From: Lachancea kluyveri NRRL Y-12651
Taxonomy: Eukaryota; Ascomycota; Saccharomycetes; Saccharomycetales; Saccharomycetaceae
Length of the DNA: 64,000 nucleotides
Direction: 5' to 3'
Assembly (NCBI GenBank): GCA_000149225.2
Contig: CM000687.1
Location: forward strand, 734,501-798,500
Shown in pieces: positions 1 to 11,600 of this stretch; positions within the stretch are counted from its first letter, which is position 1, and each line of letters opens with the position of its first letter. Under the pieces are notes generated by a model, which saw only the letters and a program-made list of their open reading frames with translations, did not search any database and was not told where the DNA came from. A program made the translations under genes and the position numbers.

Positions 1-65
1 GCTCGACCCAAAGAAAGGCTTCAATATAATTGATCTAAGGTTACTGCCGTGTAGGTCTTTCATAG

Positions 66-2171
66 ATGACAAAAAAAACGTTAGATGATCGAGTGGTTGT
101 AAACAAAAGGAGAAAAGTTATTAAGTCATGTACATTTTGCAGGAAACGGAAGAAGAAATGTGACCAGAAAAAACCAATGTGCTCGAACTGCCTCTCCAAA
201 GGGCTGCCTGAATGTATCTATACTGACGAATTTTCTTATCAATTGAGTACCAAACGACTACTAGACAGCACACCTAATGTACAACTACTGAAAAAAATCC
301 AGGAATTGGAACAGCGTCTAAAGCAGTGCGAGAATGCCTCTTCCGAAACTGGGAATAAACAAAGAAATCCTCTCAAGGAATTTTATGTGTTATCCCAAAA
401 ACGTGGTAGATACATATTTTTTGGCCCCACGTCGATCAGATCCATACTTTCATCTTCGGGCCCACAGTTTGACCAGCAATATTCAGTAATATGGGAAAGA
501 GTGAAAAGTGAACGCCAAAAGTGGAAGAAGTATAACAAGAATCCTCTACCAAATGAATTGGGGATCTTGAAAGATCCTTTAAACTTGAAAACATCGCTAA
601 TGGAGGCTGTCTGTGCAGAGCTACCAACCTACGAAACCGTCGAAAGAGAAATACTCAAGTTTTTTGACAGTCCGTTATACCAGTGCTTTAACATTTTGGA
701 CAAGGAGAAAGTTTTAAACGACTTGCACATGTGCTTTGCAACAGATAAAACGGTCACTGATGAAAATGAACACTTAATAGTCAGCTTAGAACTCCAAGGA
801 AAAGACAAATGTTACAAGATTGGTGTGATACTAGGGATTATGAGTTGTATTTACTACAGCACTAAAACTCCTGACGCAATTCAAAAATTCATTAAATTCT
901 TAATGGGATTGAATACATCGAAAGTATGTTTTGTGGAAAGAGCTCAATTCTTAATGCTAAGGTATGTGTATCATGTTTATAACGGAATTACTGGTGGTGA
1001 CGGTTCATACATTACTAATTTAGTGAGTATCATGTGCGATACAGCTCTTTTGCTAGGGATGCACCAAAATATTAGTCACATATACAAAGGACAAGAGCGT
1101 ATAGTCGGTGATCTGAGTTCTATGAAGACGTTATGGCTTTGGATACTTTTTGCGGACCTAGATATCTCTTTCAATATGGGCAGACCATTGCGGGTTACAG
1201 ATGAATACTTCAGTGATGACGAACTGAAAAATGATGAAGAGGCTTCTTGTATGAATTGCTTACTAAAAGATTATATTTCCTTGGCAAGGAAATGTATGAA
1301 AGGTATATTCAACAGAGATAGATATCCTAATTTAAAACAAATGATTGGAGATATTATCTTTTTTATCGAAAAGAAATTTAAACCCATTGAGAATTATACT
1401 AACATAGAGTTAACAGGTCACGTAGAACCCCGTCAATTATTAATATTATCATCACTGTTTTGTATGCTTACAACCTTTTACACTCTACGACGTCTTTCTT
1501 TTAAAGAAAACTCATGTGAAGTAGAAAACGGATGTATTAAGTTTTCTCTTATCTCACTTTCAATTTCCATCGCTACCACCATCAAGTGTTTTGAATTAGA
1601 TCAGAACCACTTTCCAGAACTTTTAGAAAAAGGTGCCAAATCCATTACGCCGTTTTTAAATATGTCAATCTTGCTGAGAGGTAATTTCATGCTTAGATCT
1701 TTGGTGGAGCTCTACAGTATTTTCTGCAGTAAGATTACCGGTTTTGAAAGAAAAACTTCCTTGTCTATTTACGGAGGGATTTCGAAATTGGATCTGTCTG
1801 ACTTACTGATTCCTACTGAATACTATATATCTTTAAAGAGCGCCTTTGATAAACTTTGCATGATATTTGACCGATTATTTGAACCAAAGTATAAGAACTT
1901 ACACCGCTCCCTCTCCAAATCATCATCTTTCGTAGTTGTTGTCGCCGTTGAGAAGGTCAGCAGAAAGATTTTAATAGAGGGAATCAAAATCAGGGCTTCT
2001 GCAGAAACATCATGGGATAACTCGAGCCATGAATTGGAAGACTCCATAGCAGAGATATTAAGAATGATGTCAGATGAATTTTGGAATAGTTACAACAATG
2101 AACCCTTGAACTTTTTAGACACAGACGCCGAAAGTTTGTTCCCAAATGCAGAGGAGTTTGACCAACAATAA
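66..2171 (+). CDS. Zn2Cys6 binuclear-cluster transcription factor
   Basis: A 701-residue protein starting at an ATG close to the window edge. Residues 22-50 hold six cysteines with spacing C-x2-C-x6-C-x6-C-x2-C-x7-C (C22, C25, C32, C39, C42, C50), the fungal Zn2Cys6 DNA-binding domain. A short leucine-rich coiled segment at about 74-90 probably dimerises the protein. The large central region, including a GRPLR-containing stretch at about 385, has the look of the fungal transcription-factor regulatory domain. It should be a nuclear activator or repressor that binds CGG half-sites. In S. cerevisiae, Zn-cluster genes (YRM1, PDR8, YRR1) lie near the same neighbours, but the sequence is not close enough for me to call orthology. 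Only 65 bases of its promoter are in the window. Confidence 0.85.
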   Translation: MTKKTLDDRVVVNKRRKVIKSCTFCRKRKKKCDQKKPMCSNCLSKGLPECIYTDEFSYQLSTKRLLDSTPNVQLLKKIQELEQRLKQCENASSETGNKQRNPLKEFYVLSQKRGRYIFFGPTSIRSILSSSGPQFDQQYSVIWERVKSERQKWKKYNKNPLPNELGILKDPLNLKTSLMEAVCAELPTYETVEREILKFFDSPLYQCFNILDKEKVLNDLHMCFATDKTVTDENEHLIVSLELQGKDKCYKIGVILGIMSCIYYSTKTPDAIQKFIKFLMGLNTSKVCFVERAQFLMLRYVYHVYNGITGGDGSYITNLVSIMCDTALLLGMHQNISHIYKGQERIVGDLSSMKTLWLWILFADLDISFNMGRPLRVTDEYFSDDELKNDEEASCMNCLLKDYISLARKCMKGIFNRDRYPNLKQMIGDIIFFIEKKFKPIENYTNIELTGHVEPRQLLILSSLFCMLTTFYTLRRLSFKENSCEVENGCIKFSLISLSISIATTIKCFELDQNHFPELLEKGAKSITPFLNMSILLRGNFMLRSLVELYSIFCSKITGFERKTSLSIYGGISKLDLSDLLIPTEYYISLKSAFDKLCMIFDRLFEPKYKNLHRSLSKSSSFVVVVAVEKVSRKILIEGIKIRASAETSWDNSSHELEDSIAEILRMMSDEFWNSYNNEPLNFLDTDAESLFPNAEEFDQQ

Positions 2172-2489
2172 CGTTGATTTCTACTTTTAGAAGAACACGG
2201 TGTATTTATACTACACCATAAATTCCTCAATAACATACGAGCAATAGACTATCTAAAAAAAAATTATTCCAAAACATTAGCCAACTTCAGTTGTACCATG
2301 TTTCTGTGTATGTCGAAATCAAAGTTTACGGTAGGCGTCATGAACTTAGCAAATGCTCCTTAAGTAAGGACATACTATCAATGTAGTTTTTTTTTTTTTT
2401 CCGGTACGTGAGTCTTCTACCCAACAAATGATTAATTGTGGAATTTTCTAGGGAATTTTCAAGGTATCACTTTTACAAATACTTAGTTT
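2172..2489. other. Intergenic stretch with a T-tract
   Basis: Downstream flank of the Zn-cluster gene. It is AT-rich with a run of about 16 T near 2386-2401. No gene or RNA was recognised before the first LTR begins at 2490. Confidence 0.5.
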
Positions 2490-2820
2490 TGTTGGAACGA
2501 AATACAACTATAGACCATCGACTAGTATTCGTGTTACTAGTATATTATCACACACGGTGTTATAAGGTGACATAAAGAATGAGAAACAGTCATCTAAGTT
2601 AGTGGAAGCTGAAACGCAAGGATTGATAATGTAATAGGATAATGAACCAAAACATATAAAAGGAAAGAGAATATATGAATATTTGTATATAGAGTTATCG
2701 ACTCTCTTTTCTGGATTCCTAGAAAGGTGAGGAGAACTTCTAGTATAACCATATACCAATTATTATAGCTTTAATCAAAATGGAATCTCAACAATTGTCC
2801 CAATATTCACCTATTTCTCA
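2490..2820 (+). mobile_element. Solo LTR fossil, Ty1/Ty2-like (Ty1-copia superfamily)
   Basis: A 331-base element starting TGTTGGAACG and ending ATTTCTCA, with the TG...CA termini of Ty LTRs. Its 3' end carries the conserved ATGGAATCTCAACAATTG block, where Ty1 and Ty2 begin gag inside the LTR. Long stretches match the S. cerevisiae delta LTR as I remember it, including AAGCTGAAACGCAAGGATTG. No primer-binding site or internal region follows, so it is a solitary remnant. I see no clear target-site duplication. Its high similarity to the copy at 3018 suggests a recent origin. Confidence 0.88.
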
Positions 2821-3017
2821 CCACTTATGATTAAGATATCTCTTGTGTATATATCTGAGCTTCATTTATACTTTACTGGATTGGCCTGGCCTTTAGTCAT
2901 AAGTCAATCGATCTTCCGATTTTTCTTATTATTGGGCCACTAGCGTGCCACTATTTTTGATAGTCTGATTCTATTCATCTTATTCATCTACTTTATAAAA
3001 TCGGGGCAGAGGGTTAT
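2821..3017. other. Spacer between two LTR fossils
   Basis: 197 bases of AT-rich sequence between two LTRs in the same orientation. It does not resemble the internal region of a Ty element and shows no primer-binding site. It is probably host intergenic DNA. Confidence 0.45.
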
Positions 3018-3411
3018 TGTTGGAACGAAATACAACTATCGACCATCGACTAGTATTCGTGTTACTAGTATATTATCACACACGGTGTTATAAGGTGACA
3101 TAAAGAATGAGAAACAGTCATCTAAATTAGTGGAAGCTGAAACGCAAGGATTGATAATGTAATAGGATAATGAACCAGAAACATATAAAAGGAAGAGTAT
3201 TTGTATATAAAGTTATCGACTCTCTTTTCTGGATTCCTAGAAAGGTGAGGAGAACTTCTAGTATAACCATATACCAATTATTATAGCCTTAACCAAAAAT
3301 GGAATCTCAACAATTGTCCCAATATTCACACATTTCTCACATATACCAATTATTATAGCCTTAACCAAAAATGGAATCTCAACAATTGTCCCAATATTCA
3401 CACATTTCTCA
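3018..3411 (+). mobile_element. Solo LTR fossil, Ty1/Ty2-like, with a duplicated 3' end
   Basis: This second LTR of the same family starts TGTTGGAACG at 3018. A first 3' terminus lies at 3339, followed directly by a repeat of the last 72 bases (3268-3339 repeated as 3340-3411, identical by eye). It ends about 105 bases upstream of the tRNA-Val gene, the placement expected of Ty1-type elements that insert upstream of RNA polymerase III genes. It is a remnant with no internal region and appears recent. Confidence 0.88.
3268..3411 (+). repeat. Perfect 72-base tandem duplication in the LTR 3' end
   Basis: Unit 1 is 3268-3339 and unit 2 is 3340-3411. Both begin CATATACCAATTATTATAGC and end CACATTTCTCA. 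The duplicated unit contains the site where gag translation starts in the Ty1 family. Confidence 0.9.
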
Positions 3412-3515
3412 GTTATGTGATATAGATCGCTAATTTCATAGCAGTTCTCTGCAATGTAAGTCTCTAAGTTGACAGATGAGTAACTCAGAAGTTTATGCTA
3501 CAAAAACCATAAGAT

Positions 3516-3589
3516 GGTTTCGTGGTCTAGTCGGTTATGGCATCTGCTTAACACGCAGAACGTCCCCAGTTCGATCCTGGGCGAAATCA
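3516..3589 (+). tRNA. tV(AAC): tRNA-Val (anticodon AAC)
   Basis: A 74-base tRNA gene beginning GGTTTCGTGGTCTAGTCGG and ending CTGGGCGAAATCA. The acceptor stem GGTTTCG pairs with CGAAATC (with one G-T pair). The A box TGGTCTAGTCGG and B box GTTCGATCC are intact, and the anticodon loop CTTAACAC gives AAC. There is no intron. A T-run terminator follows at once (TTTTT from 3590). It matches the S. cerevisiae tRNA-Val(AAC) as I remember it. Confidence 0.97.
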
Positions 3590-3892
3590 TTTTTAATCTC
3601 TTTTTGTTAGATATGTGCATATCTCTATACAGAAACATGATATTGTAGACTATTAATGATGATATTACAGACCAATTACAGCAGTAACGGAACTCCCATT
3701 TCTCTACCTTCCTTCGTCTTCCTCTCCTTTTTTCGAATCTTCTTCAAACCGTATCCTGTCACAACGCTTCTTGCAAGCGGAAATCATAATATTCCATCAA
3801 AATTTTCTTCCAGCGTGCACTTCACTTAGAGTAAACAAACGTTATTCCTCTGAAAGTAGGCAGAAGCAATACAATACTGACCTCTGTAAGCC
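3590..3892. promoter_or_regulatory. YCS4 upstream region
   Basis: 303 bases between tRNA-Val and YCS4, with a pyrimidine-rich tract at about 3695-3735. No specific binding site could be assigned. Confidence 0.4.
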
Positions 3893-6800
3893 ATGTCAAA
3901 TTTTAGTTTGTCTGAGCACCTTACTAGATTTCAAACCAGCGATAAGAAAACATTTCCTCCTGTAGAAAATGCGTCAAAAGAATTAAACACAGTTATAGAT
4001 CGACTTGCGATATCCCCAGGGGAGATCGATGCAGATTATGAGATCCTAGAGAGCCTGATAGATCTTTCTCAAAGCTTCCCACACTTAAACACAAAGTTGC
4101 AGACTCAATTGAGCTACTTGGTCAGCTCTTCCTTGGGTAACTTAGCACAAGAGATAAACTCAAATCTATCCGGAAACGCCAGCAATGAAGACATTATTAG
4201 CTGTATACCCCAATGGAAAACTCATTTAGAAGAATACGGATATCTGTCTCATGTTATACTTTCTTTTCTGCAAGATGATGTTAGTACGACCGCATCACAA
4301 TCTACATCATCCAGCATGTCGAGAACTAACGGGAAAAGGCAGGGTGCTGACTCCGCAGTCGATCTCTTCAAGAGAAGCTGTACACAAATTGAGAACTTTT
4401 TAGAAATGATTAACAAGGTACTCGATATCAACCTATCTAAGATATTCCAAACAACTCCTGAGAAAGATTTGTTTATTGGACTATTTACAAGACCTCTTTA
4501 TGTTTTGATAGAAACCGAACAGGCAATCAAGGTTCAGTCTTTGAAATTTCTTATCCTTAGAATCATTTCTACCTCAGTAAAAAACCATGGCCAAGGGTCA
4601 AGTGCCCAAAATGCTATCATGACTAACCTGACTTATTTCATGCATCTGACGAATTTTAACGCTGAACTGTTAAAAATGATTAATGATGATTTCGACTATC
4701 CCCAATTGACTGAAGACGTTTTACGGGATATCAGCAAGAAAGAATTCAATTCCAAAGACACCACCGGTCCCAAGGCAATTTCGAATTTTTTGGTGAGGCT
4801 GTCTGAATTGATACCCAGGATTGTGTTGAGGCAAATGACTTTAGTCGTGAAGTTATTGAATAATAGCTCTTTCACGTTAAGATGCGCGGTTGTTGAGGCC
4901 TGTGGTAACATTATCATTGAAATAAGTCGCGACCGTCAAGAGTTGGAGCATTACAAAAACCAGATAGAAGTTCTGTTGGAATTATTGGAAGAGAGATTTA
5001 TTGATTCGAATCCATATGTGAGAACCAAAGCTATTCAGGGTATTCTGAAAATCTGCGACTTACAAACTAAATTCAATAAAGACAGGATTAATTTTGTGAA
5101 GCTGAGCGTCCGCTCTTTACAGGATCGGTCTTCTTTAGTTCGTCGAAACGCAGTAAAGCTACTATCTAAATTGGTAATAACTCATCCTTTCAGCGCATTG
5201 CATGGTTCCCAACTAAAGCTGACTGAATGGCAGGAGCGTTTGCAGAGTGCCGAAAGACAGTTGGAAACAACTTTAGCTTCTACACAAGACGGTGAAAAGG
5301 AAACATTAGACGACATAATCGAGAAAAGTCTAATTCAAAATGAAGAAGAAGAAAATTCAGAACTCAGTGAAGATGAAGAAGGGCAGTTATCTCGCATCGA
5401 ACGTGAAAGCGAAAACACAAACACCAATAATACCAATGCAGTTTTCAAAATGAAATTAACGGTTCAGTACTATAAAGATGCCATCGAATTCATCAATAAC
5501 ATTCATGAGGGCATTGAATTAGCATGCCAGTTACTGTTTTCTAAGAATAGGAATGAGGTTTTGGAAACAATGGACTTTTTTGTATTAACAGATGCCCATG
5601 ATATCGAGTTAAGCCATGTGGGTATCAAGAAGATGTTACATTTGGTCTGGATGAAAGGTTCCAATGATGAAGGCACAAGCATTTCGTTCCACCTGATGTC
5701 ATGTTATCACCAGTTATTCTTGTCTGCCCCTGACGGCTGCAATTTTAGAGAAAAAGCTGCTTATGTCGCAAAAAACTTGATCAACCTGACGACCAAAGCT
5801 ACAGTAGCAGATCTAGCTTCCCTAGAAAAGCTGTTAGGGATGATGTACGCTGAAAAATTGATTGATCAAAATACTGTAAACGTGTTGTGGGCTATTTATA
5901 ACGGAATGTCGTCGTCCACTGATGAAGAGGGTAGTTTCACCACAGAACAAACCCATGGTGCTATCATTGTGCTAGGTATGCTGTCACTTGCCGATCATGA
6001 AATTGCTTTGAAAGGCTTGGATTCACTACTAAATGTCGGCTTAGGCGACATCGGTAGGAATGACTTAATACTTTCAAAGTTTTCCTGCATTGCATTGCAG
6101 AGAATGGTTCCACACGGTAAAAAAAATGATAGAATACACAATTTTACTTTTCCTCGTGAAGAAGAGGCAGTCAGTAAGCTATCAGCAAAGATCATGGAAT
6201 ACACAGAAGATGAGAACTTTTACCCAGTTTGTGAACAAGCCATCAATGCTCTGTTCACAATTTCGTCGCAGCCAGACGCTGTTTGCACAGAGCTGGTTAG
6301 AGAGAAAACGATGATGACGTTTGGGCATAAAGAAGACGGTGAAACCGCAAATGAAGCTCCATCAAGAGTTGTGTCATTAACCCAACTGTTATTCATCGTG
6401 GGCCAGGTAGCAATTAAAACGATAGTGTACCTGGAAAAATGTGAAGCTGAGTTCAAGAAGAAAAAAATCGAGGCTGAAACAGCGAAAGGTAAACAGAACC
6501 AAACAATTTCTGATGGTAATAAGAGTGTTGGCGATGAAACAACACACGGGGATGAACAGCAGAAGGAACTGGAAATGATTGGTGGTACTAACGAAGACGA
6601 TTTTACAGACGTGATCATTTTCATCAAAGAAAATGAACTGTTGTTTGGTGAAAGTTCACTGCTAGCTAAATTTGGACCCCTGGTTGAAGAAATAGTGTCT
6701 AATAATGGGAAATTCGATGACAAAATGTTACAAAGAACCGCTGTTCTATGCCTAGAAAAGTTCATGTGTGTATCCTCCAAGTACTGTGAGAGAAATTTGC

Positions 6801-7396
6801 CACTATTGATCACAATTATGGAGAAATCGTCCGATCCGATTGTTCGCTCAAACGCTGTACTAGGACTCGGTGATATGGCGGTTTGTTTCAACAACTTGGT
6901 GGACGAGAATACCGAATATTTATACCATCGGTTGCATGACGACGACTTGATGGTGCAGAGAACATGCCTGATGACCGTCACCTTTTTAATTTTGGCAGGA
7001 CAGGTTAAAGTAAAAGGTCAACTGGGACAAATGGCCAAGTGTTTGGAGAACCCTGACCAAGGCATAAGCGACATGTGCAAACTGTTCTTTACCGAGTTAG
7101 CTACGAAGGATAATGCGATTTACAATGGTTTCATTGATATATTCAGTGGACTGTCCTGTGATTCTGAGTTAGAAAAAGACTCGTTCAAGAGAATCATGAA
7201 GTTTTTGTTATCCTTTATTGATAAAGAACGCCACCAAAAGCAACTGAGCGAAAAACTACTATCCAGATTGAGTAAAGTAGAGTCACAAAAGCAATGGGAC
7301 GACATTGCGTTTGTCCTAAACAGTCTGCCGTACAAAAACGAACAAATAACTGCTGCATTGGAAGAAGGTTTTAAAATGGTATCCGCGAGACATTGA
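3893..7396 (+). CDS. YCS4: Condensin complex subunit (CAP-D2/Cnd1 family)
   Basis: 1167 residues, close to the 1176 of S. cerevisiae Ycs4. It is the HEAT-repeat regulatory subunit of condensin, which binds the Brn1 kleisin and is needed for mitotic chromosome condensation and rDNA segregation. An N-terminal Cnd1-type domain is followed by HEAT repeats at about 330-450 (segment with FTLRCAVVEACGNIIIE). An acidic, low-complexity linker lies at about 480-515. A second helical repeat block at about 940-1060 includes SSDPIVRSNAVLGLGDMAV. The ATG at 3893 is chosen because the encoded MSNFSLSEHL aligns with the family N-terminus. It converges with HEM15, about 100 bases away. Confidence 0.95.
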   Translation: MSNFSLSEHLTRFQTSDKKTFPPVENASKELNTVIDRLAISPGEIDADYEILESLIDLSQSFPHLNTKLQTQLSYLVSSSLGNLAQEINSNLSGNASNEDIISCIPQWKTHLEEYGYLSHVILSFLQDDVSTTASQSTSSSMSRTNGKRQGADSAVDLFKRSCTQIENFLEMINKVLDINLSKIFQTTPEKDLFIGLFTRPLYVLIETEQAIKVQSLKFLILRIISTSVKNHGQGSSAQNAIMTNLTYFMHLTNFNAELLKMINDDFDYPQLTEDVLRDISKKEFNSKDTTGPKAISNFLVRLSELIPRIVLRQMTLVVKLLNNSSFTLRCAVVEACGNIIIEISRDRQELEHYKNQIEVLLELLEERFIDSNPYVRTKAIQGILKICDLQTKFNKDRINFVKLSVRSLQDRSSLVRRNAVKLLSKLVITHPFSALHGSQLKLTEWQERLQSAERQLETTLASTQDGEKETLDDIIEKSLIQNEEEENSELSEDEEGQLSRIERESENTNTNNTNAVFKMKLTVQYYKDAIEFINNIHEGIELACQLLFSKNRNEVLETMDFFVLTDAHDIELSHVGIKKMLHLVWMKGSNDEGTSISFHLMSCYHQLFLSAPDGCNFREKAAYVAKNLINLTTKATVADLASLEKLLGMMYAEKLIDQNTVNVLWAIYNGMSSSTDEEGSFTTEQTHGAIIVLGMLSLADHEIALKGLDSLLNVGLGDIGRNDLILSKFSCIALQRMVPHGKKNDRIHNFTFPREEEAVSKLSAKIMEYTEDENFYPVCEQAINALFTISSQPDAVCTELVREKTMMTFGHKEDGETANEAPSRVVSLTQLLFIVGQVAIKTIVYLEKCEAEFKKKKIEAETAKGKQNQTISDGNKSVGDETTHGDEQQKELEMIGGTNEDDFTDVIIFIKENELLFGESSLLAKFGPLVEEIVSNNGKFDDKMLQRTAVLCLEKFMCVSSKYCERNLPLLITIMEKSSDPIVRSNAVLGLGDMAVCFNNLVDENTEYLYHRLHDDDLMVQRTCLMTVTFLILAGQVKVKGQLGQMAKCLENPDQGISDMCKLFFTELATKDNAIYNGFIDIFSGLSCDSELEKDSFKRIMKFLLSFIDKERHQKQLSEKLLSRLSKVESQKQWDDIAFVLNSLPYKNEQITAALEEGFKMVSARH

Positions 7397-7494
7397 AACG
7401 AATGGTTGTTATAAATAAAGGTATAAGCGTACATACTCACGTACATGTGTATATAAAGATAAATTATCTATTTACAGAGGGACAACGGAAGAAA

Positions 7495-9711
<2,217 letters not shown>

Positions 9712-11544
9712 ATGTACAACCCTATCGATGCTAAGTTACAGGAGTTGTCTGTGTCATCTGGCATTGATGAAGCAACACTTAAGCTGGCTATATGTCTTTT
9801 CATTTCTTTCCCTTTCGATGCGATTTTGAAGCGATTACCGGATCACAAAACCACATTAAAGTGTTGTTACATTGTGTCTGTTTCTGCATTCTACTTATTT
9901 GGTATCTTGAATATTTACGATGGGTTTCGCACGTTGTTTATCAGTACTATGTTCACCTACTTGATTACCAGGTTTTATAAATCCAAATTCATGCCTTATT
10001 TGAATTTTGTGTTTGTGATGGGTCATCTAGCAACCAACCATATCTACTCACAGTTTTTCAACACTTATGATAGTAGAAAAATTGACATTACTGGCGCCCA
10101 AATGGTCTTGGTGATGAAGTTAACCTCCTTTGCATGGAGTTATCATGACGGCTCATATTGTAAAGATGAGGAGTTATCCGAATATCAAAAGACAAAGGCA
10201 ATCAAGTCTCACCCAACCCTGTTGCAATTCGTCGCATATGCATTTTTCTATCCCTCATTACTAACCGGTCCGAGCTTCGATTACGCCGACTTTGAGAGTT
10301 GGTTGAACGTTGAAATTTTCCGTGATTTGCCAGAATCCCGCAAGCCTAGACGTAGGTGGGCCACCAAGGATCCTCATGTGAGGAGGCAGATTCCCAGGTG
10401 TGGTAGGCTTGCATTGTGGCGTGTTATCCAGGGTATCCTTTGGATTGTGCTGTCATCTGTGGCTCCAAAATATGTCTCACTCGATTTTGTCTTTTCCTCT
10501 GGTTTTAAAACCAAGAGTTTTCTTTACAGAATCCACTATTTGGCTCTATTGGGCTTCACCTTTAGGCTCAAATATTATGCTGCATGGACCATCTCGGAAG
10601 CCTCCTGTATGGTTTGTGGGTTGGGCTACAATGGGTTCGATGCCAAGACCCAGACGATCAAATGGAACCGCGTTCAAAACATCGACATCAAGGCCTTTGA
10701 AATGGCCCAGAATACACATGAATCTTTGGAAGCTTGGAACATGAATACGAATAAATGGTTGAAACATTACGTCTATTTACGGGTGGTTAAAAAGGGTTCT
10801 AAACCGGGATTCCGTAGCACTCTGTTCACTTTTCTAACCTCTGCATTTTGGCACGGCACTAGACCTGGCTATTACCTGAGCTTTGCCACTGGTGCACTGT
10901 TCCAAACCTGTGGGAAATTCTTTAGAAGAAATTTCAGACCGATTTTTTTGGCAGAGGATGGTAAGACGGCATTACCTTCCAAAAAATTGTACGATTTTGT
11001 CTGCTTCTACGTTACAAAATTGGCCTTTGGTTATTTGGTACAACCATTTGTCATCTTGGATTGGAAAAGTTCAATTCACTGTTGGAGTACTGTTTTCTTT
11101 TATGTGCATCTCGGGATCATTCTGTCGTTCTTTGCATTTAGAGGCCCATTCAGCAAGCAGTTTGTTTCGCTTTTGAGATCTTTGCAACCAAAGGAAATAG
11201 CCATTAGAAAACAGAAGAAAGAGGAGAAAACCATTGCCGAAACTTCTGGTTCCTTGGGTGACATACTGAAGGCTAAACACGAATTTGAAAGGGAAGAGCT
11301 CGAAAACGATATGCAATTGGGTATTCCATCTGCAGATTTCAACGAGGGCCAATTGGCAGAGGCAAAGAAAGATTTCCAGGAGTTCAGCAAGGAGTATGAG
11401 CAATGGAGAGCTGAAAAGGGTTTGGAAGTGGAAGAAGAGAATTTACGCAAGGCTTACGAAAACTTTAGAAGAGAACTCCAATCTACTGTTCCAAGGCGCA
11501 TGAGTTTTAGCGACTACTCTCCAAAACCCGTTTGCAAAGAATGA
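9712..11544 (+). CDS. ALE1: Lysophospholipid acyltransferase (MBOAT family)
   Basis: 610 residues (S. cerevisiae Ale1 619). An ER polytopic enzyme that re-acylates lysophospholipids in the Lands cycle. Many hydrophobic segments run from about 20 to 490. The MBOAT-conserved histidine is in the stretch SAFWHGTRPGYYLSF at about residue 380, and the upstream conserved motif is WNMNTNKWLKHYVY at about 343. The last 100 residues are charged and helical and probably cytosolic. The ATG at 9712 gives the expected N-terminus. It is convergent with MED4, the stop codons lying under 60 bases apart. Confidence 0.95.
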   Translation: MYNPIDAKLQELSVSSGIDEATLKLAICLFISFPFDAILKRLPDHKTTLKCCYIVSVSAFYLFGILNIYDGFRTLFISTMFTYLITRFYKSKFMPYLNFVFVMGHLATNHIYSQFFNTYDSRKIDITGAQMVLVMKLTSFAWSYHDGSYCKDEELSEYQKTKAIKSHPTLLQFVAYAFFYPSLLTGPSFDYADFESWLNVEIFRDLPESRKPRRRWATKDPHVRRQIPRCGRLALWRVIQGILWIVLSSVAPKYVSLDFVFSSGFKTKSFLYRIHYLALLGFTFRLKYYAAWTISEASCMVCGLGYNGFDAKTQTIKWNRVQNIDIKAFEMAQNTHESLEAWNMNTNKWLKHYVYLRVVKKGSKPGFRSTLFTFLTSAFWHGTRPGYYLSFATGALFQTCGKFFRRNFRPIFLAEDGKTALPSKKLYDFVCFYVTKLAFGYLVQPFVILDWKSSIHCWSTVFFYVHLGIILSFFAFRGPFSKQFVSLLRSLQPKEIAIRKQKKEEKTIAETSGSLGDILKAKHEFEREELENDMQLGIPSADFNEGQLAEAKKDFQEFSKEYEQWRAEKGLEVEEENLRKAYENFRRELQSTVPRRMSFSDYSPKPVCKE

Positions 11545-11600
11545 TAGTATACGTTGAACAATACCGTTTATTTTCTATAAGTTGTACATCACATATATCG

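Noticed and set aside
2508-2759. 83-codon minus-strand frame
   Set aside because: It lies wholly inside the LTR fossil on the opposite strand and matches no element protein.
2490-3411. Intact Ty element between the two same-strand LTRs
   Set aside because: Only 197 bases separate them, with no primer-binding site or coding region; they are solo LTR fossils.
6220-6981. 253-codon minus-strand frame inside YCS4
   Set aside because: Shadow of the highly conserved YCS4 coding frame; Ser-rich translation typical of antisense reading.
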